From contig MNCI01005623.1 of assembly GCA_015680685.1 (NCBI GenBank), positions 1,155,441 through 1,219,440 of the forward strand: a stretch of 64,000 bases of DNA, given 5' to 3'. Numbering within the stretch: the stretch's first letter is position 1; each line of letters begins with the position of its first letter. Both the position numbers and the translations under genes were made by a program. The DNA comes from Gnetum montanum (lineage: Eukaryota > Streptophyta > Gnetopsida > Gnetales > Gnetaceae). The notes under the pieces are model-generated. The model was not told the DNA's origin. It did no database searches and saw only the letters and a program-made list of their open reading frames with translations. Positions 33,004-45,489 of this stretch are shown here, in pieces.

Positions 33004-33470
33004 GAAATTTTATAAATAATAATGTGTCCTTCTTAAAGTAAATGTCAATGGAATTGTATCCTTCATTTCCTTGATGGCTTTATGATATGCCTTCATAAGA
33101 TGATATTTTCATAGTTGTTCTTTAGTGCCCTGATAGGGCATAGACATCTCATCAAGCACCTTGTAGGTACCAGTAATTGCTTTAAGTCCAACTCTCATCA
33201 ACACTTCCATGAGCATTGATGGAGCTGAGTGATTATATGACATACAATGTTGCCTTATAAGTCCCTTTATCACATCAGGTCATCTTCATGAAGGATGAAG
33301 ATGAAGTTTAGATAGTAAGGATGCAAATTTTGGTAGGCAACTTTGACTTAATAGGCTACATCATCCCAAGTTTTGCTTGTTCTATCATGTGTCTTACAGA
33401 ATCATTAGTAGATAGGGAATTGATCTTGTGAGAAGAAGATATTTTTAATTATCATATATGCATTTGAATA
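33004..33470 (-). pseudogene. gag: gag N-terminus of A2
   Basis: On the minus strand the text SSSHKINSLSTND at about 33,445 aligns with the A4 gag start MSSSHKSASLSKRNN. The methionine codon is now ATA. Several stops follow. With 28,484-30,423 this makes up most of a gag. Confidence 0.6.
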
Positions 33471-33554
33471 AAAGAATATTCTTTTTTGGATGATAATTCT
33501 TTAATTATTAACAATGATCATAAGTAATTCTAACTTTCTAATCACCAACATCAA

Positions 33555-33572
33555 TCCTTGCCAATGGTGCTA
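33555..33572 (-). other. primer binding site, A2
   Basis: Minus-strand TAGCACCATTGGCAAGGA, 12 of 18 positions equal to the tRNA-Asp complement, next to the LTR end CTTATCA. Most mismatches are G-to-A. Confidence 0.5.
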
Positions 33573-33573
33573 G

Positions 33574-34400
33574 TGATAAGTGATTAGTAGTTCCAATGTC
33601 TAATCATACAAATAACAAGTATATGCAAGTAACTTGATTGTAATGCATGGACAAGACTAGTGTAGTATCTAGATAGCTAAGTGTTCGATTATAGGTTACT
33701 ATTTTCCCAATTACACTTGTGTAACCCTAGTGTATATGGTTAAGTGTAATTAATAAATATGATCTTAATGTTGTTCAAATCATGATAAAATAACATTAAA
33801 ATCTAAGTTAACCTACGTTAAGTTCAAGAATTAAATGTAGTATAGTCTATGAGATGATAATTTATTTCTAGCTTGTTGTACATAGCTTGAACTTACCTTA
33901 ATGTTGTTGGATTACCAGTTGTTCGTTGTTGGGCATACCAAGTGGTACACTATTCAAATTACCAAATGTGAACATATTTATGCTCAAAATTGATTGTCAT
34001 CATGCTATGTAATTAATATGTGATAAAATTTAAATTATTGACTAAGTATATAGATGCCATATCTCAAAAATAACTTACGAAAATCTATGATTAAATTAAA
34101 CACATAGCTTAATAAAACAATGAAGTGTTAGCCTAGTGATAAGACTTTTGATTTGAAAGCTTTAAGTCATGGATTTAATTTTGGTGAGCAATGTTGAGTT
34201 ATATATCTTAGGGTATACTTATATTATACTTATTTTGGGGTTCCAACACCCTTGCCCCCTCATCCCATCCCTTTCCACCTACTTCCCACTCCCTTCAACC
34301 CCCCTACACATAACTTAATAATTGGGCATGTAAGATCATAATGCTTATAACTAAAGGAAAATAACCACTATAAGAATTATAAATCTTAACAAAAGTGCAT
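33574..34400 (-). repeat. 5' LTR of A2 (outer boundary approximate)
   Basis: Ends ACTTATCA beside the PBS and contains the paired TTGGTA/TGGTAATCC block shared by all Athila-like LTRs here. Length is estimated from A4 and A5. A SINE lies inside or at its edge. Confidence 0.5.
34123..34210 (+). mobile_element. tRNA-derived SINE, copy 2
   Basis: GTGTTAGCCTAGTGATAAG holds the best-preserved A box of the three copies. The B box region reads CATGGATTTAATTTT and the 3' part ATGTTGAGTTATA. It aligns over its length with 7891-7983 and 57,147-57,238. Confidence 0.6.
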
Positions 34401-34470
34401 GGTAAAAATTGAAATACACATTGAAGCACTTAAAGAGTAATTCCATAACCATAAATTAAAGTTGACAAAT

Positions 34471-34630
34471 AAATCTCATAACATGAAAAATCCATAATCA
34501 CAAGGAGATTTGATGATATCTATCATATCATAAGTTTAAATTTCATAATTAAATCTCATAACATGAAAAGTCCATAATCTCAAGGAGAGTTGATGAAATC
34601 CATCAATACATAAGTTCAAATACATCATGC
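34471..34630. repeat. 80-bp tandem duplication
   Basis: AAATCTCATAACATGAAAA starts at 34,471 and again at 34,551, with CCATAATC and CAAGGAG following in each. Confidence 0.7.
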
Positions 34631-36719
34631 TCATCATAGCATAAATCCCAAAGAACACTAAATCTGAAAATAAGAAAGAAACTTCATTACTCATGCTCCA
34701 TCATCATCAAGCTCCTAGATCCTACCACATAAATTTGCATACAAACACACAAGATGGGTTAAAAATCTTCTGGTAGATCCAACCATCTTTGTGCACCTAG
34801 AACAAGCTAGAGGATAGGACCATATCTATAAAAGAAATCTTCTCAAGATCCATGAGATTATAAGCCAAAAACCATATATCCAAAATCATAATATCCATAA
34901 AATTTCATGACATAGGTAAACTGAGAATGTACTAGAAATTTATCATCTATGGGGACTATTGATTCACAAAGATCTTACCTATATTGGATATTGTCAATGA
35001 TCCTCCTCAAGAACTAGTTGACCTAATCTTAAATAAAGAAACTCTAAAATAAAACCCATGTATATCACCTACCCCTATTATTTTGCATTAAAAAACTAGC
35101 CACATGTTAATCACAAGTAGCATGATCAAATACTAATTGACTAAATGATTTCCCCATAATGCTTGGCCATTATCACAACCTATGTGCAATCATAGGTGAC
35201 ATGGATCAAGTATGGTAGTTAATCCTATGCTTCATGATGTCTATCTATTGATATCAAAAGTAAATTGCCTAGGATACAATCATAAGTAACTTGGTTCAAG
35301 TTTTAGAGGCCAACCTAGACTCCCTATAATGCATACTCATCGATTCTATTGAATGTAGCATTAAGAGATCAAAATGCCAAAGAGCCCATGATATAGAATA
35401 CTAGGGGATGAAAAAAATTCCAAATAATACAAAAACAACATGAAATGGTTAATAATCAATCAATATATCTCTCCCAAAATTATTATGTAACCTTCCTGTA
35501 AGTTTTGGTATGTTTTTCCCAAATTTGGTTTGCACATGTTTTGTTAAGTTCAGGATGTTTCAGGGTTAATAAGAATCTGTTTGGAGGCACTTTGAGGTTT
35601 TGGTCTTTAGTTTAGATATCTTTTCTAATAACCCTAGTAGAATAGATGTCTACTTCCTAGTGGTAGAGTAAATGTCTACCAGTAGACATCTATAATCCAA
35701 GAAAGATGTCTTTCCTACTAGTTATATGTCTTACCAATTATATAGATGTCTTTCTACAACGCATGATACTCAAGAAATACATCTCCTTGACATTCAAAAT
35801 GTCTTGTTTAAGTGGAAAAAGGAATTAAAACAACCAAAAGAGCTTAATAAAATAACAAACTTATTCAAGGACTCCAATGATAAGGGGATCAAGGCTAGCA
35901 ATCACAAGACAATAATTGATACATTGAATCTGTAATAAGGAGAAAAAAGCTTGGACTACTTGCTCTGATTTAAAATTTGGAAGATCTATAGTGCATAAGG
36001 TTCACTCTACTAGAATGCTAAGATGAAATCGAGATCATAAATGAAAGAGCTTATTTAATAAGAATATCCAAAGGATGCATGTAAATCAAAAACCTTAACT
36101 TAATACATAATGTAAGGACTACCAAGCTAATGTAGAAACATCAATTCATAACAACATATCTAATAGATAAATTTCATAATAATTATGAAAAGCTAAATAA
36201 TAGTCTAGTGCACAATAGAAAGTCCAAGTCCACTTGAGTAAGAAATAAAGTAAACCTTGATCAAGTTTTATAAAAAGATAATATTTTTTCCAAATATTAA
36301 ACTATCATTTCACAACATCTAACACCATCCTATCAACCTCTTCTTAGTAAGAAAATATCAACACATTAATGATTTCCAAATATAATCCAAAAAGATGAAT
36401 AAATACTAATTTTATAAAAAGATACAAGACGTTTCCAAAAGTAACAAGTAAAATAATAATAATTATAAAAAAATTCATAGTTTATAAAAAGTCAAAATTT
36501 AATAAAAGATTCATTAAAGATTGCAAAATAATTAAGAACAAATAAAATACTTGTAAGGTCATGAGATCAATTCCACAAGATCATTAGCAAATTAGAAAAA
36601 TACATAAGCTAAGATGAAGATTAACAAGAGATAATTAAGAATAAACTATGGGTTAGAAACATGGGCTGTTAAAATATAGTAAAGATTAAGCTAAATTATA
36701 TAGAAATAAATTACATTAA
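34631..36719. other. AT-rich unassigned region
   Basis: No long frame and no recognised domain. Contains an AGATGTCT cluster at 35,640-35,760 (four exact copies in either orientation) inside LTR-like DNA beginning near 35,472 (TGTAAGTTTTGG). The short open frame at 35,726-35,935 follows it without a recognised domain. Confidence 0.4.
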
Positions 36720-36724
36720 CTATG
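36720..36724. repeat. target site duplication of A4, left copy (CTATG)
   Basis: Compare TTATG at 46,803-46,807: four of five identical, differing by one C/T transition. Confidence 0.65.
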
Positions 36725-37532
36725 TTATGAATCACTATTTGATGTCAATCATGATGTCGGGGCCTGGATTTGACATTGGAGTATATACCCTGAGTCTATA
36801 GATGTGCCTAGGCTCTAGTTTTGGAGGTTTTTTTCCATTAGTCAGTTTTCAGTTTTCAAGCAAGGTAGTGAAGCTCTTATTGTTTCTTCTCCCTAGAGTT
36901 GGAATATTTTTTGAGTTCCCATCGAAGGAGTCTAAGGTGTGTACAATTCTTTGTTCAAGCATTGATGTACCTGAGCACAGTAGGGTGATAGGAATAAAAC
37001 AAACTCTTTTGAAAATCCTTGCAGCATTGAGAATAGCTTAATATTTTCCTTATTGCATTTTACTTTCTTGTTCTTTACTTTAATGCATTTGATTAAGAAA
37101 TTCATTTCTAGCAATTAATGAACATGAGCATGACCACTTCAAGCATTCATATAGTACATGGTAACCCAGCAATGCTTAACATTTCATAGCCCAGTAGTGC
37201 TACATGTGTTCAAGAAAGTGGGGTGATTACTTGTGTTAGGCTAAATAGACAATAGACATTAGCTTTCAATATACTCTATCCTTATTCTTATTGTAGGTGA
37301 TTACATCCATAAAATATAAAATGACAAAAATTCATATACCTCAATTACACTTAAACCATATCCTTGAGCCTTATAAGTGTAGTTGGGAAGACAATGAATG
37401 TTCTCAACACCATTTTACTTCCTAGAGGAACTAGTGTATGAGATAACTATAGGTCTACGGAATTTGACCAGATCACATGGAACACCTTAGTGATTCATAT
37501 TGTTGGGAATAGGGGTACCTCATCACTCATCA
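36725..37532 (+). repeat. 5' LTR of A4
   Basis: 808 bp, aligned with 45,938-46,802. It starts TTATGAATCA (3' copy TGATGAATCA) and ends CACTCATCA. Relative to the 3' LTR it lacks about 55 bp near the start, upstream of the TATA region, where the 3' copy carries AATGTTAGATGTCC-like repeats. Confidence 0.85.
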
Positions 37533-37533
37533 T

Positions 37534-37551
37534 TGGCACCATTTTTGGGGG
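37534..37551 (+). other. primer binding site, A4
   Basis: TGGCACCATTTTTGGGGG, 12 of 18 positions equal to the tRNA-Asp complement, 1 nt after the LTR. Confidence 0.6.
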
Positions 37552-37688
37552 CCTTTTTGTTGTTTTATGCACCATATAGGATCCAATGAAAGTATTTAAA
37601 TCATTGGAATAAACCTAAGAGTCATATCTTATTTCACAATTCCTACAAAAAATTCTCAGAGCACACTGTGATTTTTTTTTTTTTTGCT

Positions 37689-40270
37689 AACCAAAAATGT
37701 CTTCTTCTCACAAGAGTGCTTCTCTGTCCAAGCGTAATAATGTTCATCCAACAAAGCCTCAATAGTACCAAATTATCTATACTCACCCTAATGAATATGT
37801 TCCAAACTTCACCTTCATTCTACACCAAGATGAATAGTTGTAGTGGCATGACATGGAGGGCAACATTGTGTTGCTACTTGATCATGCTGCTCCTATAATG
37901 CTCTATCAAATGCTTGCACAATGTGATCTTTAAGATCATCATGGGGGGTATAATGTGGAGGATGTCGACACCAGGGATTATCATCCCACCAATGCACAAT
38001 GCCTGCGAGATCAGTAGCTAAAGCAATGCTATGAATTTTTGAAAGGAAAAGGGCTTAACAATTCTCTGTTCCTCTTGTACTAACAAGCTAGTGGGGAACC
38101 CTTCTCTAGGGATTTTTCACTCAATGATGCTCCTCTCTTTGAATTTGATGATGGAGGTTAAAACTAGAATCTCCACTCCATGGTTCACAACCCTGATTTT
38201 GGTAACAAGGGATCCAATGACAAAGATGGATCCAAAGGAGCAAGTCAAGATAGGAATGCTAGAAAGAAGAAGGATTATGATCATGGTCACGACCATCGAA
38301 GAGGTGGTAGTAGGCATTTTGATGGTGTTGATTCTATTTTGTCTTTTCCTTCATCATCTTATTATTCTTCTGGCTTTGACCATGACCATAGAAGGTGAAA
38401 TCATGATGGAGGTGATCAAAATGAGTGCAATGATTGATAGGACCAAAATAACCAAAGGGACCACTAGGATAGGCAAGCACATGGACGCAAATGTTCAAGA
38501 GAGGCACATTGCCATGAATGAAGGGGTAGTAGAGGGCATCATAGGCACCATGATCAAGGCCTCGATGTGCCTCTATTTGCTACCTGAAGTATGCTTAACA
38601 TCATAGATGTAGTTAGAATACCAACAAGGCATGTGAAAGATAGTTGGATCAAATGATTAGACATGAAAAATATTCCTTGATTTAAAGGAGGATATAACTA
38701 TAATCCACAAAATCATCTTCAAGCTTTCCAAGATGCATGTGCCTTGCAAAACATAGAGAATAAGTGGAAGTAACTAAAGTTGTTTCCTAGGACACTTATC
38801 AAAGAACCAGAGAACTGGTACCAGTCCTTAGAATTGGAATCTACTAGACAATGGAGTATCATGCTTGAAATGTTCAATGACAAGTATCAAACATACTCTT
38901 GGGTGTCCAACTTAAGGAAGAAAATTTAAGGGTGGAAACAAGGAGCACACAAGCCCTTGGATGCCACCATTGGCTGGTACTATGCCTTGATGCACAAATA
39001 CCCTAGCCATGGTTATTCTCAATTAGATCAACTCCACCATGTTGAAGACATGCTTCGTAATGAAACAAGGAAAACCCATGGTATCTATGCCCAAGGGTGA
39101 TTGTCAAAACTAACTACCTGTCAGGTACAAAGGTTAATAGAGTAGGTTGCCAAAGAGGAGTATGAACTAAGAAAAAGAGAAAGTGCAGAGGAGCACAACC
39201 GTGATCCTTCCATTCACAAGAGGAAGGTTTAATTTTGTGATAGTGAGGAAAAATCCATATTTGATGAGGGAATGCATAAGAAAGCCTTACCACTTCAACA
39301 ATTCCAATCTAAACTTATAGCTACGTTTGATCAGTTAAGGGACTCCATGGATAGCATATTTTAAGCTATCCTCAAAATCACTGAAGATTCTAAAGAACAA
39401 GGTAGTGATCGTGAGCGCAAGAGGCACAAGGAAGCTAAAAATTCATATTACAAAGGTAAGGGCAAAATTTCTGCAATAGAAGAGGTTGCGGATAGTAAAT
39501 TAGATGATGATTGTGGATGTGATATCTACCAGTATGAACATCCTAAGGGATGTTGCCCCATTGTGTCACATCTTTAGGAGTTTGGGATGTATGCCTTACA
39601 TCCATGATTTACACAGAGGTAAACATCCAGAAGGTTGCCTTATCCTCAAGGTAATATTAGGTAGTTCCACCAACAACAACTGTATTATTCAAGTGGAGCT
39701 CCACCACAACTGTACAAATAGTACCAACAATGGTAGCAACCACAATCATGGGCATTTACATCGCCAAGGAAACAGTATCCTTATTGGTAGCCTGATCCAT
39801 ATGGTTACCACATTTAGCAATCCATGTCTCCACATGAGTCTTCTAGTCATGTTTCTAATATAAAACCTTACTACCATCCTTCTAATTACTATTGAACTCC
39901 TTCTCCACATGAAAGAAGGGATGCTACCTCCTATCCCTACACATACTCCTCCACCAATGTAAGGTGAACTACCTAATCAATGTTGCATAGCTACCACCTA
40001 CTCCACCAATGTAAGGTGAACTACCTACTCAATAGCAAAAACACAATGCTACGAGGGTTATTAATTTGAAACCAAATCATCAATAAAAAGGGTTAATTAC
40101 CTAATCAAAGAAAAGTCCTTTCTTTCGACCTTGTAGTCCACCTAAGCCTTCACCTACATCCACAGTTGACAACCTTGCTCTTGCCTCTTCCTCCATATCC
40201 AATTCCTTCGGGCCTCCTTCAACCAAACTCTATCAAGGATCCATACCATAATTCTTACTTGCATCATGTC
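37689..40270 (+). pseudogene. gag: gag of A4
   Basis: One frame can be followed from MSSSHKSASL through the whole gene. N-terminal acidic region with DTRDYHP; a Ser/Lys/Asp/His linker (38,200-38,550); capsid-like core (NHLQAFQDACALQNIENKW, LEMFNDKYQTY, LRNETRKTHGIYAQG); a knuckle CDIYQYEHPKGC where the second cysteine is tyrosine; a Gln/Tyr/Pro-rich tail. About 30 stops interrupt it, TAG being the commonest. Several match Q or W codons in A5 gag (for example I-E-stop-V-A-K-E against IKWVAKE). Confidence 0.75.
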
Positions 40271-40319
40271 TAATTGGATCTATGAAAAAAACCTTCCAAT
40301 GAAATTAGCTAATATTGGA

Positions 40320-40740
40320 AGTCTAATTTATTTGCAAATTACTAGGAACAAACCATGCAAGGCTCTTTTCAATTTAGGTTTTGGTGTTAATTTGATTTCT
40401 CATGAGATGTACATTGCCTAGAACCTACCTCCTCATAAGAAGAGCAACATGAGATTGGAATTGGTAGACTAGTCCATCATTATTCCATTGGGACTAGTAG
40501 AAGACATTGTGATCACTATTTGTGGGTGGTTTTATCTTGTCAACTTCCTAGTAATGAAAGTGAACAACTACAAAGTGGACTTTCCAATCATCATGGGAGG
40601 AGCATGCTTGAGCATCGTAGATGCAAGAATGGGCATAAAAGATCTTTCCCTAGAAATCTCTAAAGAAAATGCATTTGGAAAGATTGAGAAGAAGAGAGTT
40701 CCATGCATCATGTATAGTGATAGTCGGTGCAATTATGTGT
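40320..40740 (+). pseudogene. aspartic protease, A4
   Basis: The active site reads LFNLGFGVNLIS; the catalytic aspartate is asparagine (AAT at 40,371). The second core DFPIIMGGACLSIVD and a Glu/Lys tail follow; 40,488-40,742 is open and matches A1 and A2. Without the aspartate it could not cleave. Confidence 0.75.
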
Positions 40741-40742
40741 AG

Positions 40743-41260
40743 AAACTTTGGATCATAAAGTAATCATCTATCTCTGCATGAAAGAAGTGTGCACCAAAAA
40801 CAAAAATTCAATGGTGTCTATGCATAGCAGCCAAAAAATAGGAGGGTGCCTAGTGGCTGACCATTGATTCAAAAAGTGGCACACTGTGCATGGAACTAGC
40901 TGAGAGCCTAACATGTGAATATGTCATAAGCATGAATGAACTTAGGTAAGTTCATCTCCAATTCTCTAATGATACAAATGATGATACCTATTAGGGAGTT
41001 GTAAATTCTTGAGAAATTTAAGCAATATCCCTTTAAACTAAAAACATTATTAGCTAGAATGGAATATGTATTTTTAAAAAATAAGAAGCTAGTTATAATC
41101 AATGCAAGACTTGCTCCAGAACAAAAAAAAAAGATGTTGTTGAAAGTAGGTGAAAGATGGTTAGTAGCTTTTGCTTGGTCATGTCTTGAAATCACAAGGA
41201 TTGATCCTAGGATATGCTAGCATCGCATTTATACTGATGTAGCCATGAAGCCAAAATGAT
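40743..41260 (+). pseudogene. protease-RT linker, A4
   Basis: The degraded frame includes TLCMELAESLTCEYV, shared with A1 200-469. The minus-strand open stretch at 40,908-41,195 is a shadow. No domain recognised. Confidence 0.5.
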
Positions 41261-41280
41261 AGCCACAAAGGTAGTTGAAC

Positions 41281-42125
41281 CCCAAATTGAAGCAAATTTT
41301 CAAGGAAGAAATTGAGCAACTCCTCAAAGAAGGGTTCATTTATCCCATTGCGGATAGTGAGTGGGTTAGTCCATTCATAATTGTACTAAAGAAAGATGGT
41401 AAATGATGGGTTTGTATCAATTTCAGGCTACTAAATATGACAACATTCAAGGATCACTTTCCATTACCATTTGTTAACTAGGTGCTTGACACAATATCAG
41501 GCCATTGCTACTATAACTTCTTAGATGATTATAGTGGCTATAACCAAATCTAAATTGCACTAAAGGCCCAAGAAAAGACAATGTTCATAAGTCCCTGGGG
41601 GACTTTTGCATATCGTAAGATGTCATTTGATCTATGTAATGCTCCTACCAGATTTCAACACCTGGTCCTGAGCATCTTTCCACAACAGATCAGTAGTGGC
41701 ATAGAAGTATTCATAGATGACTTCTCCACATATGGAGCTACATTTGAGAAAGACTTGAACCACCTTGAGAAAGTGCTTAAAATGATGTGTCAAAACTAAC
41801 TTGTGGCTCAATTGGTAGAAAAGTCACCTCATGGTCTAGGAGGGCATTGTATTGAGACACAAAATATCACAAGTAGGAACTGAGGTGGACCCTAAAAAAA
41901 CAAGGGTCATCCAAGGAATAATTTACCAAAAAAAATAATTAAAGATTTTTGATCATTCCTTGGACACATTGGCTACTACTAGCAATTCATAGGGAATTTC
42001 TCTAAGATCACAAAATTGTTGGTCGAGCTAACAAAGAAAGATGCTCCCTTTTTCTATACTACAAAGTGTGAGAAACCATTCCAAAAACTAAAGGAAAAGC
42101 TTGTAGAAACTCCAATCCTATAAGC
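41281..42125 (+). pseudogene. pol: reverse transcriptase, A4
   Basis: Blocks in order: LKEGFIYPIADSEWVSPFII, INFRLLN, KDHFPLPFVN, FLDDYSGYNQI, MFISPWGTFAYRKMSFDLCN, then EVFIDDFSTYG with both catalytic aspartates intact (41,716-41,721). A one-base insertion near 41,797 shifts the frame; the next frame continues NLWLNW, then KSHLMV, then EGIVLRHKISQVGTEVD. A second shift lies in an A8 run at about 41,928. The Y-P-I/F-x-D-D-F style is Athila-like. Confidence 0.8.
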
Positions 42126-42510
42126 ACCAGACTAGTCCAAACCATTTCACATCATGATGGATGCATCTAATTATGCTTTGGGAGTTGTGTTGATATAGTT
42201 AGATGACAAGAAACATCCATATTACATCCATTGCGCTAGTTGAAGCATTGTGGGTGCACAATTGAACTACACCACTATAGAAAAAGAATTGATGGTAATG
42301 GTGTTTTCTTTAGAGAATTTTAGGCATTATGTGCTTGGATACAAGGTGTTTGTGCACACATACCACAGTTCCATCTTCTTCCTAATGAACAAACCAATGG
42401 TGAGCCCCTGTGTCATACGGTGGTTGGTGATCTTACAAGAATTCAACCTTACAATGGTAGATCGAAAGGGCACTGAGAATGTGGTTGCTAATCACTTGTC
42501 TCAATTGTGA
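42126..42510 (+). pseudogene. pol: RNase H, A4
   Basis: KPFHIMMDASNYALGVVLI (first catalytic D retained), then, from 42,250, AQLNYTTIEKELMVMVFSLE and VLGYKVFVHTYHSS, ending DRKGTENVVANHLSQL. The late catalytic D of the usual T-D-H motif is Y. Only one RNase H is present, unlike elements B and C. Confidence 0.75.
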
Positions 42511-42639
42511 TGGAATGATAAAGAGGAAAAAAACCAATTATCTAATACATTTCCTGATGAAATCCTTTTTGCTGGAGTAAAAACTAAACAAATGCCCAAT
42601 GAGCAAAAATGGTATGATAACATTCTCACCTATCTTCTC

Positions 42640-43810
42640 ACTTAAGAGATGCTACAAGGTTTCTTCACTAGGTAAAGAACTTCATGGAAATCAATGAACA
42701 CCTCTACAAGGTGTGTGCCAATGGCCTAGTTTGTTGGTGTGTCCCTGATGTCAATCAATGGTGCATTCTCCAAGATGCTCATGAAGGTCATTGTGGAGAA
42801 CACTATGCTAGGAGATGCATAGCCATTAAAATCCTGATGGTGGGATATTATTGGCCAACAATCTTTAGGGATATTTACCATTTCATCCACTCTTGTGAAT
42901 GATGCCAAAGAGATGGTGGAATGAAAAATTGAATGGAGGGACCTCAATAATGGATTCAACCATTAGAATTATTCGACAATTGGGGCATTGATTTCATGGG
43001 TTCCATCACATCCATGTCAAACAAAAAGGTGTACATCATAGTCATTATTGACTATTGTAAAAAATGGGTAGAAGTAGTAGCTATCATCAACTATACATCC
43101 TCTATTGCTGCTTGGTTTGTACAACAAAACATTGTAAATAGGTTTGATATGCCATGTGCATTAATTTCTAACAATGCAACTTTTTCAAAAACTTATGCAA
43201 TGCTTGGGTTTGAACATAAACTCATAACATCCTATCATCCCCAAGTTAATGGTCAAGTTGACATTACCAATAGGAAAATTACACGAACACTAACAAGAAC
43301 TATTAGCGAGTATAGGAAAGATTAGAGCACAAAACTCAACGATGCCCTTTGGGCCTATTGCTCAACTTGGAAACTTCCTATAGGCTACTCTCCCTATAAG
43401 CTTGTGTATGGAAAACTACCAATACTTCTTATTCAATCTAAACTCCATACACTTTCAATGGCCTATGACCTTGACCTTGACCTTGACTTAAGTTTAGCCC
43501 AAGAAAAAAGACTAATGAATCTCAACCTACTAGACAAAAATCGATTAATAGCCTTATCATATAACAAGTTATGCAAGGCCTATAACAAAAAGTGTCATGA
43601 CCTAAAAATTAGAAAATTTAAATTTCAACTAGGAGATAAGGTTCTCTACTAGAACCCCACATATGTACCCCAATGAACTAAGTTCCAAACATTGTGGAAA
43701 GGACCTTATATTATTTATGAAACTTTTCCTTAAGGGGCCATGATGATCTATAAACCTAAGAGCCCAAACAAGAAATAGCTGGTCAACATCCAACAAATTA
43801 AACCTTTTGA
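42640..43810 (+). pseudogene. pol: integrase, A4
   Basis: Zinc block AHEGHCGEH, then KILMVGYYWPTIF, then HSCE-stop-CQ. Core: D in WGIDFMG (42,990) is kept; the second D is N (SNNAT, 43,170); the E position is D (GQVDITN, 43,260), and the spacing is shortened by about six residues. A TAG ends the core (RKD-stop-STKL). C-terminal KFKFQLGDKVLY and GPYIIYETF form the GPY/F module. No chromodomain follows. Confidence 0.8.
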
Positions 43811-43894
43811 TGAGCATACGCTAGCTAACACAACAAGAACCTCATCCAATGGACAACCACACTCCATATTTTAGATCTCCTTCTTTCAACTTAG

Positions 43895-43905
43895 TCATGG
43901 GGGAG
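43895..43905 (+). promoter_or_regulatory. candidate internal polypurine tract
   Basis: TCATGGGGGAG, nearly the same as the 3' PPT (TCATGGGGGTA at 45,927-45,937). Also present in A1 (151-161, minus) and A5 (52,746-52,756). Function is inferred from similarity alone. Confidence 0.4.
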
Positions 43906-45394
43906 ATGGCCAACCATGCTAACCATTCAAGCAGGTTCCTAGTTTTTTTGAACTTTTTTGTTTTACACATTTTTCATTTTATAACTTTTTTTTACATATT
44001 TTTTTTATTATTAATCATTTCTAATTTTTTTTACAACATCATTAGTACATTTGATATTTCTGGAATAGTTTACACTTTCTTCTATATTTTCTTTTATTTG
44101 GTTTGATTTTCTAACTTTTTGTTAATAAGTGCTAGGTACATTTGTAATGCATTACTTGATGGTGGTATGTATTATTTCAATTTGATTATTGGTGTTTGGT
44201 TTCTAGCTTTAAATTTTGTTATAGATAATTAGGACATGGTTTCCTTTCATGTAACAAGTAGTGAGTCCACAACATGCATCCATCCACACACTCTATGGTT
44301 TTTCTTATTTTAGAAACTTGCAGTCCCTTTTCCATTAATAAAAATTTAATAAATTTGTGACTTTGGTAGTTTCTAAATTTGAAAAGGATTCAAAGGTTTG
44401 AATAGGATGTGGCTCCAAGGGGATTCGGTATTCTTTGTACTTTTCTGTCTTCCTAGGTGCATGTGTGTCTTCATGAATTTCTTACTATTCTATGCCAATT
44501 AATAAAGGAAGTTGAATACATCCTTGCATGGTGTGGTTCTCATAAAAAATGATGAGAATTCAAAGCACACCCCTTAGAAAAAATAAATGCATATGTCCTC
44601 ACATGATGTGGTTCTCATCAAGAAGAAAAAAAAGAAAGAAGATGAGGATTCAAAGCACACCCCTTAGAAAAAATAAAAGGGCTACAAGCACTAGTTATGG
44701 GACTCATCTCCTCTAACTAAGACCCTTTCTCACTTCATACTTCTCCTGTAATTTGGAACGATGGTTGTTCTATGGGAGTACTCTTGTGTATCAGGGGATG
44801 GATTGGTCTTAGAATGTCGATGCAAAGTCACTAAAAGTGGTTGGTTTTGGTCTAGACTAAGGATGGATCCTATCAAGTCATTTAATTACAAAATCCACAA
44901 GGGACTTCATGTGACCATAATTAGGAACTCCATTCCACACACACACTCTCTCATTCATCTATACTTTCCATGTTCCACTTCACTTCCAGTTTCATGTTTT
45001 GGTTCAATGTCCTAGTTTGATGTGTCAAAATTCTTAGTTAGTTACTTTTGATTTTTTGTACTTAACCTTATATAACCATTAATCATCCATGGAGCCCACA
45101 AACTCTTTGGTTTGAAGTTATTCAAGGGCATAAAAGGCCTATGCCTACTTTGGGAAGGACCCACTTGCATATCTTTTGGTTGGGTTAGTTAAGTTCTTTA
45201 CCCTTAGACATTTTCACAATCAAATTCTTTTTTGTTTACCCCATCAATGACATCCAATTGTGCACATTTTCACAATATTTTTCAAGTGAACGTTTCTTTT
45301 TATTATTGTGAATTCTTATACCCTCTTCAAATATTTCCTTGTGTTAAACATTTTTTTGATCTAGTGAACCACTTATCTATTTTACCCTATTTGT

Positions 45395-45489
45395 TAACCT
45401 TCTTGCTAATACTACTCAAAGAAACCAATTTACCACAATCANTAACCTTCTTGCTAATACTACTCAAAGAAACCAATTTACCACAATCA
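45395..45489. other. assembly join: exact 47-bp duplication around a single N
   Basis: 45,395-45,441 equals 45,443-45,489, separated by one N at 45,442. Probably an unmerged overlap. Confidence 0.8.

Noticed and set aside
38091-38606. 171-codon plus-strand frame rich in Met and Ile
   Set aside because: It overlaps A4 gag; the gag frame gives the Ser/Lys/Asp/His linker shared with A1 and A2, so this is a shadow.
41805-41875. tRNA-like string (GGCTCAATTGGTAGA, then a stem-like CCTC/GAGG) in A4
   Set aside because: In the shifted frame the same bases read NLWLNW, KSHLMV, EGIVLRHKI, the RT segment after the catalytic box. The tRNA likeness is chance.
43460-43500. DLDLDLDL repeat in A4 integrase as a functional motif
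   Set aside because: A simple GACCTT triplet-pair expansion in a decayed integrase tail; probably slippage.
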